A DNA stretch of 64,000 bases from Microvirga puerhi (GTDB lineage: Bacteria > Pseudomonadota > Alphaproteobacteria > Rhizobiales > Beijerinckiaceae), in contig NZ_JAIRBM010000002.1 in the NCBI RefSeq assembly GCF_020089865.1, positions 124,001 through 188,000 on the forward strand, in the 5' to 3' direction. The notes under the pieces were generated by a model. That model ran no database searches. It was not told the DNA's origin and was given only the letters and a program-made list of their open reading frames with translations. The position numbers were made by a program, and so were the translations under genes. Position 1 is the stretch's first letter; each line of letters opens with the position of its first letter. Of the stretch, positions 52,882-62,711 are shown piece by piece.

Positions 52882-54504
52882 ATGATTCGCGTCGAGAACG
52901 TAAGCAAGCAAAACAGCCACCGACTTCTTTTCATCGAGGCATCGGCAACCCTCCAGAAGCAGGAGAAGGTCGGGTTGGTTGGCCCCAATGGTGCAGGAAA
53001 GACAACCCTGTTCCGTCTGCTCAACAAGGAAGAACAGCCGGATGAGGGCCAAATCGCCGTCGAACGCGGCATCACTATCGGCTATTTCAGCCAGGATGTC
53101 GGCGAAATGGCGGGCCGCAGCGCTGTAGCCGAAGTCATGGATGGCGCCGGGCCGGTGAGCTTGGTAGCAGCCGACTTGCGGGAGCTCGAAGCTGCGATGA
53201 CGGATCCTGAGCGGGCCGATGATCTCGACAGGATCCTCGATCGCTATGGCGAGGTGCAGGCGCGATATGAGGAACTGGACGGCTATTCGCTCGAAGGGCG
53301 CGCCCGAGAGGTCCTCGCAGGTTTGGGCTTTAGCCAGGAGATGATGGATAGCGACGTTGGAGTCCTATCCGGAGGCTGGAAGATGCGTGTCGCGCTTGCT
53401 CGCATTCTTTTGATGCGTCCGGACGTCATGTTGCTGGACGAGCCGAGCAACCATCTGGATCTTGAGAGCCTTATTTGGCTCGAACAATTCCTGAAGGGTT
53501 ACGACGGCGCGCTGCTCATGACCTCGCATGATCGCGCCTTCATGAATCGCATCATCAATAAGGTGATCGAGATCGACGGAGGGACGTTGACGACATACTC
53601 CGGTGATTACGAATTCTACGAGCAGCAGCGCGCGTTGAACGAGAAGCAACAACAAGCTCAATATGAGCGACAGCAAGCGATGCTTGCCAAGGAAATCAAG
53701 TTCATCGAGCGCTTCAAGGCTCGCGCCTCTCATGCGGCCCAGGTGCAGAGCCGTGTCAAGAAGCTTGAGAAGATTGATCGCGTGGAGCCTCCCAGACGGC
53801 GTCAAACGGTTGCATTCGAATTCCAACCAGCGCCACGATCTGGGGACGACGTGGTCAGCCTGAAAAATGTCCATAAGCGCTATGGCAGTCGAAGCATCTA
53901 CGAGGGATTTGACTTCGTAGTTCGACGAAAGGAGCGCTGGTGCGTCATGGGGGTCAACGGAGCCGGAAAATCGACGCTATTGAAGCTCGTGGCGGAGGCC
54001 GCGGCGCCTGACGAAGGAACGGTTGCGCTCGGCAGCAGCGTGAAGATGGGCTATTTTGCACAGCATGCCATGGAAGTTCTCGAGGGCGACCGCACCGTCT
54101 TCCAGTTCCTCGAGGATTCGTTCCCACAGGCGGGCCAAGGCTCACTGCGCACCCTAGCCGGCTGTTTCGGTTTCTCAGGCGATGACGCGGAAAAGAAATG
54201 CCGTGTGCTTTCGGGCGGAGAGAAGGCGCGGCTCGTGATGGCCAAGATGCTCTACGACCCGCCGAACTTCCTGGTGCTCGACGAACCGACAAACCATTTG
54301 GATATGGCTACGAAAGAGATGCTGATCGAAGCATTGTCGAGCTACGAGGGGACTATGCTTTTCGTCTCGCACGATCGCCATTTTCTGGCGGCCTTGTCCA
54401 ACCGTGTCCTCGAACTCACGCCCGACGGCATACATAAGTACGGTGGCGGCTATCTTGAGTATGTGGCGCGCACTGGCCATGAAGCCCCGGGGCTACGGAC
54501 CTGA
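52882..54504 (+). CDS. ABC-F family ATPase
   Basis: A 540-residue soluble ATPase with two tandem ABC domains and no membrane part. Walker A sequences are GPNGAGKTT and GVNGAGKST; signature motifs are LSGGWKMRVALA and LSGGEKARLVMA; Walker B are VMLLDEPSNHLD and FLVLDEPTNHLD. The linker between the domains (about 235-300) is a charged coiled coil, EQQRALNEKQQQAQYERQQAMLAKE. The layout is that of YbiT/Uup-type ABC-F proteins, which act on the ribosomal E site and in some cases protect it from antibiotics. No specific role can be assigned here. Confidence 0.93.
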   Translation: MIRVENVSKQNSHRLLFIEASATLQKQEKVGLVGPNGAGKTTLFRLLNKEEQPDEGQIAVERGITIGYFSQDVGEMAGRSAVAEVMDGAGPVSLVAADLRELEAAMTDPERADDLDRILDRYGEVQARYEELDGYSLEGRAREVLAGLGFSQEMMDSDVGVLSGGWKMRVALARILLMRPDVMLLDEPSNHLDLESLIWLEQFLKGYDGALLMTSHDRAFMNRIINKVIEIDGGTLTTYSGDYEFYEQQRALNEKQQQAQYERQQAMLAKEIKFIERFKARASHAAQVQSRVKKLEKIDRVEPPRRRQTVAFEFQPAPRSGDDVVSLKNVHKRYGSRSIYEGFDFVVRRKERWCVMGVNGAGKSTLLKLVAEAAAPDEGTVALGSSVKMGYFAQHAMEVLEGDRTVFQFLEDSFPQAGQGSLRTLAGCFGFSGDDAEKKCRVLSGGEKARLVMAKMLYDPPNFLVLDEPTNHLDMATKEMLIEALSSYEGTMLFVSHDRHFLAALSNRVLELTPDGIHKYGGGYLEYVARTGHEAPGLRT

Positions 54505-54598
54505 ACAGTCGATTGCGGGTCGGGGCCGACAGGTTAAGGAGATCGCTCCCAGGGCAGCCTCGTTTTGGCTGCGTTATGCCGAGCAGAATCATTCTTCC

Positions 54599-55648
54599 CT
54601 ACGAAGTAAAGCCTGGCATCCTGCCTTGAAGGAAATCTGCGACGGCCGAGAATGCTTCGTCGCCTTCTTTCAGCAGACCGGGGAAAAAATAGTATCCATG
54701 CGGCATACGCTCCCGGACAAAATGTTCAACATGTACATTGCTGGCCTCCCGTAGTTTGCGAACGAAAGCAAGGTTGTCGTCGACAATGGGATCCGCCGTG
54801 CCAGATACCACAAGCGCCGGCGGGTAGCCGCGAAGGTCTGCAAGTGCCGGACTGACGTGTGGGTGCGACCAGTTCCTGTGATGAACTGCATAGGCTCCGC
54901 GGATATAGCCGACGAACGCGGTGTCATAAATAATGCCGAGCGGTGCAAGGCGCTCGAACGAATCATGCCGTTCGACATGGAAGTCGGTGATCGGGCACAG
55001 GAGGACCGCTGCCTCCGGAGGAGCGACGTTTTCGTCGTGCGCCTTGAGCGGCAGAGCAGCGGCAATGTTGCCGCCCGCTGAATCTCCCGCGACGGCGATC
55101 CAGGATGCATCTCCTCCGATCTCATGGCCATGAGCTCTCAGCCAGCTGAGGACGGCACAGCAATCATTCAGGCCTGCTGGAAAGGGCCACTCTGGAGCGA
55201 GGCGGTAATTGACGCTGACCACCACCATTCTGTTTTCCCAGGCGACCCGGCTCGTGATGTAGGCGGTGTCCTCCGAGCTTCCCACTGTGAAGCCGCCTCC
55301 ATGGGCATAGAGCAACATGGGCCGGATATCGTGCCCTGGCGGGCGAAAGACTTGGCAGCGAATAGGTCCGCTCGGTGATGGAACATAAATGTTCGAGACA
55401 GTCACCTCTGGGTAGAGTTTGTCCGCACTGGGCGGCAGGTCATCTGGACCAAGGTCGTGGTTGATATACCCGCCACGAACTGGTCGGATCATGATGTCAC
55501 GAAGAGCAAGGGGTGAGCGCATCTTTGCCAGCAACTGATAGTATGCGACGGCCGGGTCCGATGGATCGATCCGCGAAACTCCAGGGCCGTCGGTCAGTTG
55601 ATCGACACAAGGAATGCTGGGTTTCACGCTCACCGATTGGTAGTCCAT
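54599..55648 (-). CDS. Alpha/beta hydrolase, HSL-type esterase
   Basis: A 349-residue esterase of the hormone-sensitive-lipase group. The oxyanion-hole HGGG is in YAHGGGFTVGS, the nucleophile Ser in VAGDSAGGNIAAAL, the acid in LVVSGTADPIVDD and the His in MPHGYYFFPG, all in the normal order. The N-terminal 85 residues form a cap region. It has no signal peptide and should be cytoplasmic, cleaving short-chain esters. It converges on the ABC-F gene. Confidence 0.93.
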   Translation of the reverse strand: MDYQSVSVKPSIPCVDQLTDGPGVSRIDPSDPAVAYYQLLAKMRSPLALRDIMIRPVRGGYINHDLGPDDLPPSADKLYPEVTVSNIYVPSPSGPIRCQVFRPPGHDIRPMLLYAHGGGFTVGSSEDTAYITSRVAWENRMVVVSVNYRLAPEWPFPAGLNDCCAVLSWLRAHGHEIGGDASWIAVAGDSAGGNIAAALPLKAHDENVAPPEAAVLLCPITDFHVERHDSFERLAPLGIIYDTAFVGYIRGAYAVHHRNWSHPHVSPALADLRGYPPALVVSGTADPIVDDNLAFVRKLREASNVHVEHFVRERMPHGYYFFPGLLKEGDEAFSAVADFLQGRMPGFTS

Positions 55649-56005
55649 GGATCAGCTCCAAAATACGCCAGAAGCGTAGCTTAACGAGCGTGAAGGAGCC
55701 TGACCATCACCTATTCTCAGAAGGGAAGGCTTCGCTGAGGTTTGAGGTGTAAAGGATGGATGTGCTGAGGCGCATGCCCTGACGCTATCTTTTCGCTCCA
55801 ACATCAGAATTCAGTGCGAGATGACCAGCGGTCGGGTTTCAGGATGCGAAGGAAGCAGTCCAATGCGCCTTATATGCAGTACCTATCCTCGTTCCGACAG
55901 TCGCCAGGAAGACACCGTCGTAGAAAGGCCGATAGTTTCCCGCGCTACAAGTAAGCGATGAAAGCGGGGTGGCACTGCTACCTGGCTAGACAAGTGGCCC
56001 GGCGC
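55649..56005. other. Intergenic region, no gene seen
   Basis: Between the divergently placed esterase start and the small membrane ORF. No supported gene, hairpin or repeat found in 357 bases. Confidence 0.5.
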
Positions 56006-56113
56006 TCACAATTTCAAACCCCATAATAAGAGTAATCCAGCAAGTGTGACCGCGACGATAAATCCGTATGCAGCCCAGCTGTGCCATCCAGGCTTGGGTA
56101 AATCACCAAACAT
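56006..56113 (-). CDS. 35-residue single-helix membrane protein
   Basis: MFGDLPKPGWHSWAAYGFIV, then AVTLAGLLLLWGLKL: a short polar start and one membrane helix. A very strong GGAGGTGA lies seven bases before the ATG, giving good support for translation. No family is recognised. Such small proteins often attach to respiratory or transport complexes; no partner is evident. Confidence 0.65.
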   Translation of the reverse strand: MFGDLPKPGWHSWAAYGFIVAVTLAGLLLLWGLKL

Positions 56114-56284
56114 AGCCGTCACCTCCAGCCCGAAAATTTACTCCGCCAATGTGCTTGGAGTAGGCCCGGAACATGGCGAATGCCTAAGCTTTCAGCTCCG
56201 TGAGCCGCCGTGCTTGAGAGCGGTACGTGCCAACGACACTCCGCCGATGATCCATCTGGATAGGAAATAGCACTGCTTCAAATT

Positions 56285-56310
56285 TGAAAGGGCTCCATGG
56301 AGCCCTTTCA
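56285..56310. terminator. Perfect 26-bp palindrome, probable terminator
   Basis: TGAAAGGGCTCC and its exact complement meet at ATGG/CCAT with no spacer, 14 bases after the 56325 stop on the minus strand, followed there by AAATTTG. Works in both directions if at all. Confidence 0.6.
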
Positions 56311-56324
56311 TGTCTGTACTCGAT

Positions 56325-56588
56325 TTAGCGCCGCACGACAGTGCACCGCTGGACACGTTCCTTGATAATTCTGCCACGGAAGCGCCGCTCTTCGACGACC
56401 CATCGGCAGACGCGCCGGGGATGACCAATGCGCCTTCCACGATCATAGTACTGTGCTTGAACAATATTCTCTTGTCTTACGACGTCAGCTGGCGGTGAGA
56501 ACGGAGCTGCCTGCACGCCTTTTCCGCTGAAACCAGCGAGTGCAGAAAACGCCACCGCGGCAAGAGCCATCGTACGCAACATTATCAT
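56325..56588 (-). CDS. Small exported basic protein
   Basis: An 87-residue protein beginning MIMLRTMALAAVAFSALAGF, a Sec signal peptide with cleavage near VQAAP. The mature 60 residues are very basic with two Cys (RRVCRWVVEERRFRGRIIKERVQRCTVVRR), probably a disulfide. No named family is recognised. An upstream extension of the frame lacks a start signal. It is likely periplasmic. Confidence 0.65.
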   Translation of the reverse strand: MIMLRTMALAAVAFSALAGFSGKGVQAAPFSPPADVVRQENIVQAQYYDRGRRIGHPRRVCRWVVEERRFRGRIIKERVQRCTVVRR

Positions 56589-57007
56589 CCATCCTTTGTC
56601 TTTACGCCCCCGCCGCGCAAAGACATCGACGCTAATGAACAACCGGTTAATAGCCAAGGTGATGAGCGTTACGCATCTAACTGTCGGCACAACCGATAGG
56701 GCCCGCAGCAGGCCGAGGTGCTCGAAGCAATTTTTCGCTCATGAGATCCTGGACGCGGAGTTAAGCCAAGCTTCAGGCGCGCCGAGATAGCTTCTCGAAA
56801 TAGATATCGCGTATTATTGTAACCCATCTGAGGGGCCACGTCGTACCGGACATTCCCGGAGCATTGGACCATTCGATGCTGACAGTCGCCGTCCAGCTCA
56901 GAATTATTCCGCCTGAAAGCGCAGGTTTGACACTGGAATTGACCGAAACTACCCTATTTTCCAAGGCTTGAAGTCAGTGCAGTGCAAAAGACCGAGGGAG
57001 GGTTACC
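56589..57007. other. Upstream region of the formate dehydrogenase operon
   Basis: 420 bases. TTGACA at 56927-56932 with TACCCT at 56950-56955 (17-base spacer) is a weak promoter candidate 50 bases before fdoG. No convincing regulator site is seen, and the minus-strand frames at 56669 and 56773 lack start signals. Confidence 0.35.
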
Positions 57008-60000
57008 ATGAATATGGAACTCTCACGGCGCGGCTTCCTTAAGGCAGCCGGCGTGGGTGTTGCAGGAACTACTTTGGGAGCTTTCGGGTTCGCAGACCTT
57101 GAGGCGGCGCAAGCCGCGGCCATCAGGCCTTTCAAGCTGACGAATACGATGGAGACACGCAATACGTGTCCCTATTGCTCGGTGGCCTGCGGCATCATCA
57201 TGTATTCAAAAGGGGATCTCCGGAAGGGCGAGATGGCCGAGATCATCCATATCGAGGGTGATGCCGACCATCCAACCAACCGGGGAACACTTTGTCCTAA
57301 GGGGGCTGCCCTCAAGGATTTCGTGAAGGCCGACACTCGGTTGAAATACCCGATGGTTCGCAAGCCTGGGTCAGACCGGTTCGAACGGGTTTCATGGGAT
57401 CAGGCACTTGATCGTATTGCCAGGCTGATGAAGGACGATCGCGATGCGAACTTCATCGCCACCAACAAGGCAGGCGTTCCTGTCAATCGCTGGACGACCG
57501 TAGGCTTCCTTGCCGCCTCGGCAACCACGAACGAGACTGCCTACCTGACTTACAAGGTTGTCCGCAGCACGGGAATCGTTGCATTCGATAATCAGGCGCG
57601 CGTTTGACACGGCCCCACGGTGTCCAGTCTGGGCCCAACTTTCGGTCGTGGCGCAATGACCAATTCGTGGACCGATATTCGGAACACGGATCTCGTCGTC
57701 ATCATGGGTGGCAACGCTGCCGAGGCACACCCGTGCGGATTCAAATGGGTGACGGAGGCAAAGGCTAATCGTGGCGCTAGGCTCATCGTAATCGATCCGC
57801 GCTTCACGCGTTCGGCTTCAGTGTCCGATTTCTATGCCCCCATTCGCCAGGGCACGGATATCGCGTTCCTTCTTGGTTTGATCAACTACTGTATGCAGAA
57901 CGACAAGGTGCAGTGGCCATACGTGAAATCTTTCACCAATGCGACGTACGTGGTGAAGGATGGGTTCGCCTATCAGGACGGTTTGTTCACAGGCTACGAC
58001 GAGAGCAAGCGCGACTATGACCGCTCGACCTGGGAATACGATATTGGGCCGGATGGCTTCGCCGTTGTCGATGAGACACTGCAAAATCCGCGCTGCGTCT
58101 GGAACATGCTCAAGTCCCACGTGGCATCCTATACGCCGGAGATGGTCGAGCGGATCTGTGGCACTCCGAGGGAGAAATTCCTGAAGGTCGCTCAGATGAT
58201 CTCCGAGTGCTCTGTACCGACGAAGACCATGACGTCGATGTATGCGCTTGGTTGGACGCAGCATTCCAAGGGTTCGCAGAACATTCGCGCCATGGCGATG
58301 CTGCAGCTCATTCTCGGCAATATCGGCGTGCGCGGCGGCGGAATGAACGCGTTGCGCGGGCACTCGAACATTCAGGGCCTCACCGATGTGGGTCTGATGT
58401 CCAATCTTCTCCCGGGCTATCTGAACATTCCGGTCGAAAAGGAGACTGATTTTACGACCTACATGTCGAGCCGTACCTTCAAGCCTCTGCGTCCCGATCA
58501 GACGAGCTACTGGCAGAACTACAAGAAGTTCTTCGTCAGTTTCCAGAAGGCCATGTGGGGATCCGCTGCAACGGCGGAGAACGACTTTGCCTATCAGTAC
58601 CTGCCCAAGCTTGATGTTCCGGCCTATGACGTGCTGCGCATCTTCGAGATGATGTATCGAGGGCAGGTGAACGGCTATGTTTGCCAGGGGTTCAACCCCC
58701 TTCTCGCTTTCCCGAACCGCAAGAAGATCACCGAGTCGCTCTCCAAGCTGAAATGGCTCGTGACCATAGATCCGCTCGATACGGAGACTTCGCGTTTCTG
58801 GGAGAACCACGGCGAATATAACGACGTGAATTCTGCCACCATCCAGACGGAAGTGATCCAGCTACCCTCCACCTGTTTTGCGGAGGATAACGGATCGCTC
58901 ACCAATTCGGGTCGATGGCTGCAATGGCATTGGGCTGGGGGCACGCCACCCGGTGAGGCGAAGCGCGACAACTGGATCATGGCGCAGATCTTCCGGCGTC
59001 TGCGAGCGCTTTATGAGAAAGAGGGTGGGCCCTTCCCGGATCCGATTCTCAATCTCACGTGGAATTACCAAAATCCGGACGAACCGACGGCGGATGAACT
59101 CGCGAAAGAAATCAACGGCTACGCTGTCGAAACACTCTACGATCCTGCCGACCCCACGAAGGTTCTCCTGGAAAAAGGAAAGCAGGTCGTCAATTTCTCG
59201 GTCCTGCGCGATGATGGCACTACAGCCAGCGGTTGCTGGATTTATTCCGGCTGTTATAACGAGGCCGGCAACAACATGGCTCGTCGGGACAATACAGATC
59301 CCGACGATACAGGCGCCTATCTCAACTGGACTTTCGCTTGGCCGCTTAATCGACGCATCCTCTATAACCGCGCATCTGCGGACCTTCAGGGCAACCCATG
59401 GGATCCCTCCCGTAAGCTGATTGCATGGGATGGCTCCAAATGGTCCGGCTACGATGTTCCGGATATTGCGCCGACCGCCAAGCCCGACGTGGTCGGTCCC
59501 TTCATCATGAACCAGGAAGGAACTGCGCGCCTCTTCGCCCGTGGACTGATGCGCGATGGACCCTTCCCGGTTCATTACGAGCCGTTCGAGGCACCGATTG
59601 CCAATGTCATTGCACCGAAGATACGCGGCAATCCTGTAGCACGGATCTTCCAGGACGATGTGGCGCAGTTCGCCACGTCGGAAGAGTTCCCTTACGCGGC
59701 GACGTCATATCGACTCACCGAGCACTTCCACTACTGGACGAAGCACAACCGGGTGAATGCGGTGCTCCAGCCGGAATTCTTCGTGGAAATCTCAGAGCAG
59801 CTCGCGGCCGAAAAAGGGATCACGCCCGGCTCATGGGTGCGGGTCTGGTCGAAACGCGGCGAGGTGAAAGCCAAAGCCGTGGTGACGAAGCGCATCAAGC
59901 CGCTCATGTGTGACGGCAAGAAGGTTCATGTGGTCGGTATCCCACTGCATTGGGGCTTCATGGGGCAGGCCCGAAAAGGGTGGGGACCCAACTCCCTTAC

Positions 60001-60091
60001 GCCTTTCGTGGGCGACGCCAACATCGAAACGCCCGAATACAAGGCGTTTCTGGTCAACATCGAGTCTACGACACCCCCGGCGACGGTTTAA
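57008..60091 (+). CDS. fdoG: Formate dehydrogenase alpha subunit, selenocysteine-containing
   Basis: A 1027-residue molybdopterin selenoprotein read through the in-frame TGA at 57605-57607 (Sec200). The twin-arginine signal is [20 protein letters not shown], for export as a folded complex. The 4Fe-4S site is [13 protein letters not shown] with the later [10 protein letters not shown]. The Sec context [27 protein letters not shown] is that of FdnG/FdoG, which has Sec exactly there. The molybdopterin domains follow, and the C-terminal [14 protein letters not shown] matches the family. It oxidises formate to CO2 at the periplasmic face and passes electrons to FdoH. A GGAGGG site precedes the start. 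Confidence 0.96.
57605..57642 (+). promoter_or_regulatory. SECIS-like hairpin after the Sec codon
   Basis: After TGA, GG-T-GTCC (57619-57625) pairs with GGGC-CC (57631-57636) around the loop AGTCT. The layout (short upper stem, single bulged T at 57621, a GU-containing loop) is that of the E. coli fdhF/fdnG SECIS bound by SelB. The distance of 11 bases from TGA fits. Confidence 0.82.
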
Positions 60092-60102
60092 GGAGGAATG
60101 GA

Positions 60103-61053
60103 ATGGAACCAAGTCCTCATACGGCGCAAAGCAACCCTCCCGTCGCGGCCACGACTTCTAACCTGACGGAGAAGGATCTCATTCGCCGCTCGGCTTCGAC
60201 TGTTCCGCCACCTGCGCGGCAGCTGGAGCCGGTCGCGAAACTGATCGATGTGTCCAAGTGTATCGGCTGCAAAGCGTGTCAATCTGCCTGCATCGAGTGG
60301 AATGACACTCAGCCGGCCATTGAGACCAATGTCGGCGTCTACGAGAACCCGCATGACCTGACGCCCGAAATGTTCACCCTGATGCGGTTCAACGAATGGG
60401 ACAATCCGCAGACTGGCAACCTCGAGTGGCTGATTCGCAAGGATGGCTGCATGCACTGCGCGGATCCGGGCTGCCTGAAGGCCTGCCCTGCGCCCGGTGC
60501 CATCGTTCAGTATTCAAATGGCATCGTCGATTTCGTCCATGAGAACTGCATCGGTTGCGGCTATTGCATCAAGGGGTGCCCCTTCAACATCCCGCGCATC
60601 TCGAAGGTCGATCACACAGCCTACAAGTGCACGCTCTGCTCGGACCGCGTCGCAGTCGGGCAGGGGCCCGCCTGCGCCAAGGCCTGCCCAACTCACTCCA
60701 TCTCCTTCGGTACAAAGGAGGATATGAAGGCGCTGGCCGACAGCAGAATCAAGGACCTGAAGTCGCGCGGCTATGAGAATGCCGGACTTTATGATCCTCC
60801 GGGTGTCGGCGGTACGCATGTGATGTACGTTCTTCATCATAACGATCAACCTGAGATCTATTCAGGTCTGCCGAAAAATCCGAGGATCAGTCCAGTGGTC
60901 AACGCCTGGAAGGGGATGACGAAGTACCTGGGCTTTGCCGCGATGGGGCTGGCAGCCGCGGCTGGAGTTCTCCATTCCACCCTCGTCGGACCGAACCGGG
61001 TGACCCGCGAGGACGAGGATGAAGCCGAAAAGCTCGTGAAGGAGTCGGTCTGA
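60103..61053 (+). CDS. fdoH: Formate dehydrogenase iron-sulfur beta subunit
   Basis: A 316-residue subunit with four 4Fe-4S clusters in ferredoxin-like Cys patterns: [41 protein letters not shown] and [23 protein letters not shown]-terminal membrane anchor at about 272-292 ([20 protein letters not shown]) ties it to FdoI. It relays electrons from FdoG to the cytochrome. The ATG at 60103 follows AGGAGG by six bases. Its last base overlaps the fdoI start. Confidence 0.96.
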   Translation: MEPSPHTAQSNPPVAATTSNLTEKDLIRRSASTVPPPARQLEPVAKLIDVSKCIGCKACQSACIEWNDTQPAIETNVGVYENPHDLTPEMFTLMRFNEWDNPQTGNLEWLIRKDGCMHCADPGCLKACPAPGAIVQYSNGIVDFVHENCIGCGYCIKGCPFNIPRISKVDHTAYKCTLCSDRVAVGQGPACAKACPTHSISFGTKEDMKALADSRIKDLKSRGYENAGLYDPPGVGGTHVMYVLHHNDQPEIYSGLPKNPRISPVVNAWKGMTKYLGFAAMGLAAAAGVLHSTLVGPNRVTREDEDEAEKLVKESV

Positions 61054-61748
61054 TGCCTGTCAAAGACATCGAAGAAGGTGATGCTATCGAGCCGGGACCG
61101 CCGGTCGTCGTCGACCGGTATACAGGAGGCGCGCGGATCAATCACTGGGTCACGGCGATATGCCTTATTCTGCTCGCGCTGTCCGGACTGGCGTTATTCC
61201 ATCCTTGGCTATTCTTCCTCAGCGGCCTTTTCGGAGGTGGGCAGAATACGCGTGCCATTCATCCTTGGATTGGTGTCGTACTGTTCTTCAGTTTTGCAGG
61301 CCTTTTCATCCGGTTCTGGCGTGCCAATCTTCCGGCACAGGTCGACAAGGATTGGCTGACCCATGCGGACGATCTGCTCGCCGGGCGTGAAGAGAGAATG
61401 CCTGAAGTTGGAAAATACAATGCTGGCCAGAAAGCCATTTTCTGGAGCATGGCGACCCTGATCATTGTTCTCATCTTTTCCGGATTCGTGATCTGGGATC
61501 AGTACTTCGCCGATTGGACGACTATCCCACAAAAGCGCGTGGCCGTCCTCGTCCATTCGCTTGCCGCCGTTGTCATCATTTGCGTTTGGATCATCCATGT
61601 GTACGCAGCGATCTGGGTAAGAGGAACCATCCCGGCGATGACACACGGCTCCGTGACGGGAGGGTGGGCTTGGCGACATCATCGCCTCTGGTTGAAAGAA
61701 CTGGCCGAGCGACACAGATTCAAGAAGCCGGAGGCGCCTGCCGAGTAA
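61053..61748 (+). CDS. fdoI: Formate dehydrogenase cytochrome b556 gamma subunit
   Basis: A 231-residue di-haem membrane subunit with four helices: WVTAICLILLALSGLALFHPWLFFLSGLF, HPWIGVVLFFSFAGLFIRFW, AIFWSMATLIIVLIFSGFVIWDQYF and VAVLVHSLAAVVIICVWIIHVYAAIWV. His residues in helices (NHWVTAIC, IHPWIG, VHSLAAV, IIHVYAA) are candidate haem ligands. It passes electrons to quinone. A GARINHWVTA N-terminus is typical. The start overlaps the fdoH stop. Confidence 0.95.
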   Translation: MPVKDIEEGDAIEPGPPVVVDRYTGGARINHWVTAICLILLALSGLALFHPWLFFLSGLFGGGQNTRAIHPWIGVVLFFSFAGLFIRFWRANLPAQVDKDWLTHADDLLAGREERMPEVGKYNAGQKAIFWSMATLIIVLIFSGFVIWDQYFADWTTIPQKRVAVLVHSLAAVVIICVWIIHVYAAIWVRGTIPAMTHGSVTGGWAWRHHRLWLKELAERHRFKKPEAPAE

Positions 61749-61790
61749 GGAGTTCCCTTGGCACGTGACCCGTGTGGTTCGTGAGGCTGT

Positions 61791-62708
61791 ATGACAAGTC
61801 CAAATTTTCCTACGCCCAATGCCGCTTCGGAAGGCCGCGTTCCGGCCCCGCCCTTCGTCCGACTTCCCGATCCAGGCAGCCTTTTTGAGGGCCGTCGTCA
61901 GCGCCTCGAAACTCTGGCGCAGACAAGCGGGCTTGCTCCCTATCTGCACTTCGTGGCCGGTCTGGCGGAGGCTCAAAGGCGCATTCAGGATGGACTGCCT
62001 GAGCCGAAGCAGCCACTTCCGGAAGCACTCGCCCGTGCCCATGAGTTCGGAATGCCGCCGCTCGATCGGACTCGGATCGAGGTGGATGCTACTTTGAGCG
62101 AAACACTGACGCGCCTGTTCGATGCCGCCTTACCTCTTTCCAAACCGACAGAAGCGCAGGCCGCTCTTGAGCGGGTGAGGGGGATGACGGCGGAGGTTCT
62201 GGCTGAGATCGTGCGAAGCGTTCTCGCAGATTCAATTCCGGCTGACGCCATTGCCGAGCACGCTTACGTGGCCGCAGGGCTGCAGGTTCACTTCACGCGT
62301 CTTGTTGCCAAACTCGAGGCGGAGAAGCTGGTTCGGCTTGGGGATAGCATCTGTCCTAGCTGCGGTGGTCCGCCTACGTCGACGCTCGTTGTCGGCTGGA
62401 TCGGAGCCGAAGGTGCTCGTTATTGCTCCTGCTCTCTTTGCAGTACCCTGTGGAATGTCGTGCGTGTGAAATGCATTCTGTGCAGTTCTACAAAGGGTAT
62501 CGGATATAAGGAAATCGAGGGAGGCCCCGGAACTGTCAAAGCGGAATGCTGCGACAATTGCCGTGGATACGTGAAGATCCTGTATCAACACAAGGATGCT
62601 GCCCTGGATCCTGTGGCGGACGATATCGCAAGCCTCGGGCTCGACCTTCTTCTGCAGAAAACCGAGTACCGTCGCGGCAGCTTCAACCCATTCCTGCTCA
62701 GGGTCTAG
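61791..62708 (+). CDS. fdhE: Formate dehydrogenase accessory protein FdhE
   Basis: A 305-residue FdhE, needed for maturation and activity of respiratory formate dehydrogenases. The C-terminal half has the rubredoxin-like Cys pairs CPSCGGPP, CSLCSTLWNVVRVKCILC and CCDNCRGYVK that bind iron or zinc; the N-terminal half is helical (RLPDPGSLFEGRRQRLETLAQ). It lies 42 bases behind fdoI and three before selA, in the same operon as its target. Confidence 0.93.
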   Translation: MTSPNFPTPNAASEGRVPAPPFVRLPDPGSLFEGRRQRLETLAQTSGLAPYLHFVAGLAEAQRRIQDGLPEPKQPLPEALARAHEFGMPPLDRTRIEVDATLSETLTRLFDAALPLSKPTEAQAALERVRGMTAEVLAEIVRSVLADSIPADAIAEHAYVAAGLQVHFTRLVAKLEAEKLVRLGDSICPSCGGPPTSTLVVGWIGAEGARYCSCSLCSTLWNVVRVKCILCSSTKGIGYKEIEGGPGTVKAECCDNCRGYVKILYQHKDAALDPVADDIASLGLDLLLQKTEYRRGSFNPFLLRV

Positions 62709-62711
62709 TCG

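Noticed and set aside
56669-56964. Minus-strand frames upstream of fdoG
   Set aside because: Two overlapping short frames without ribosome sites or recognisable domains; more likely promoter region.
57600-57625. TGA in fdoG as a nonsense mutation or frameshift
   Set aside because: It is at the conserved Sec position, in frame on both sides, and followed by a SECIS-like hairpin, with selA downstream.
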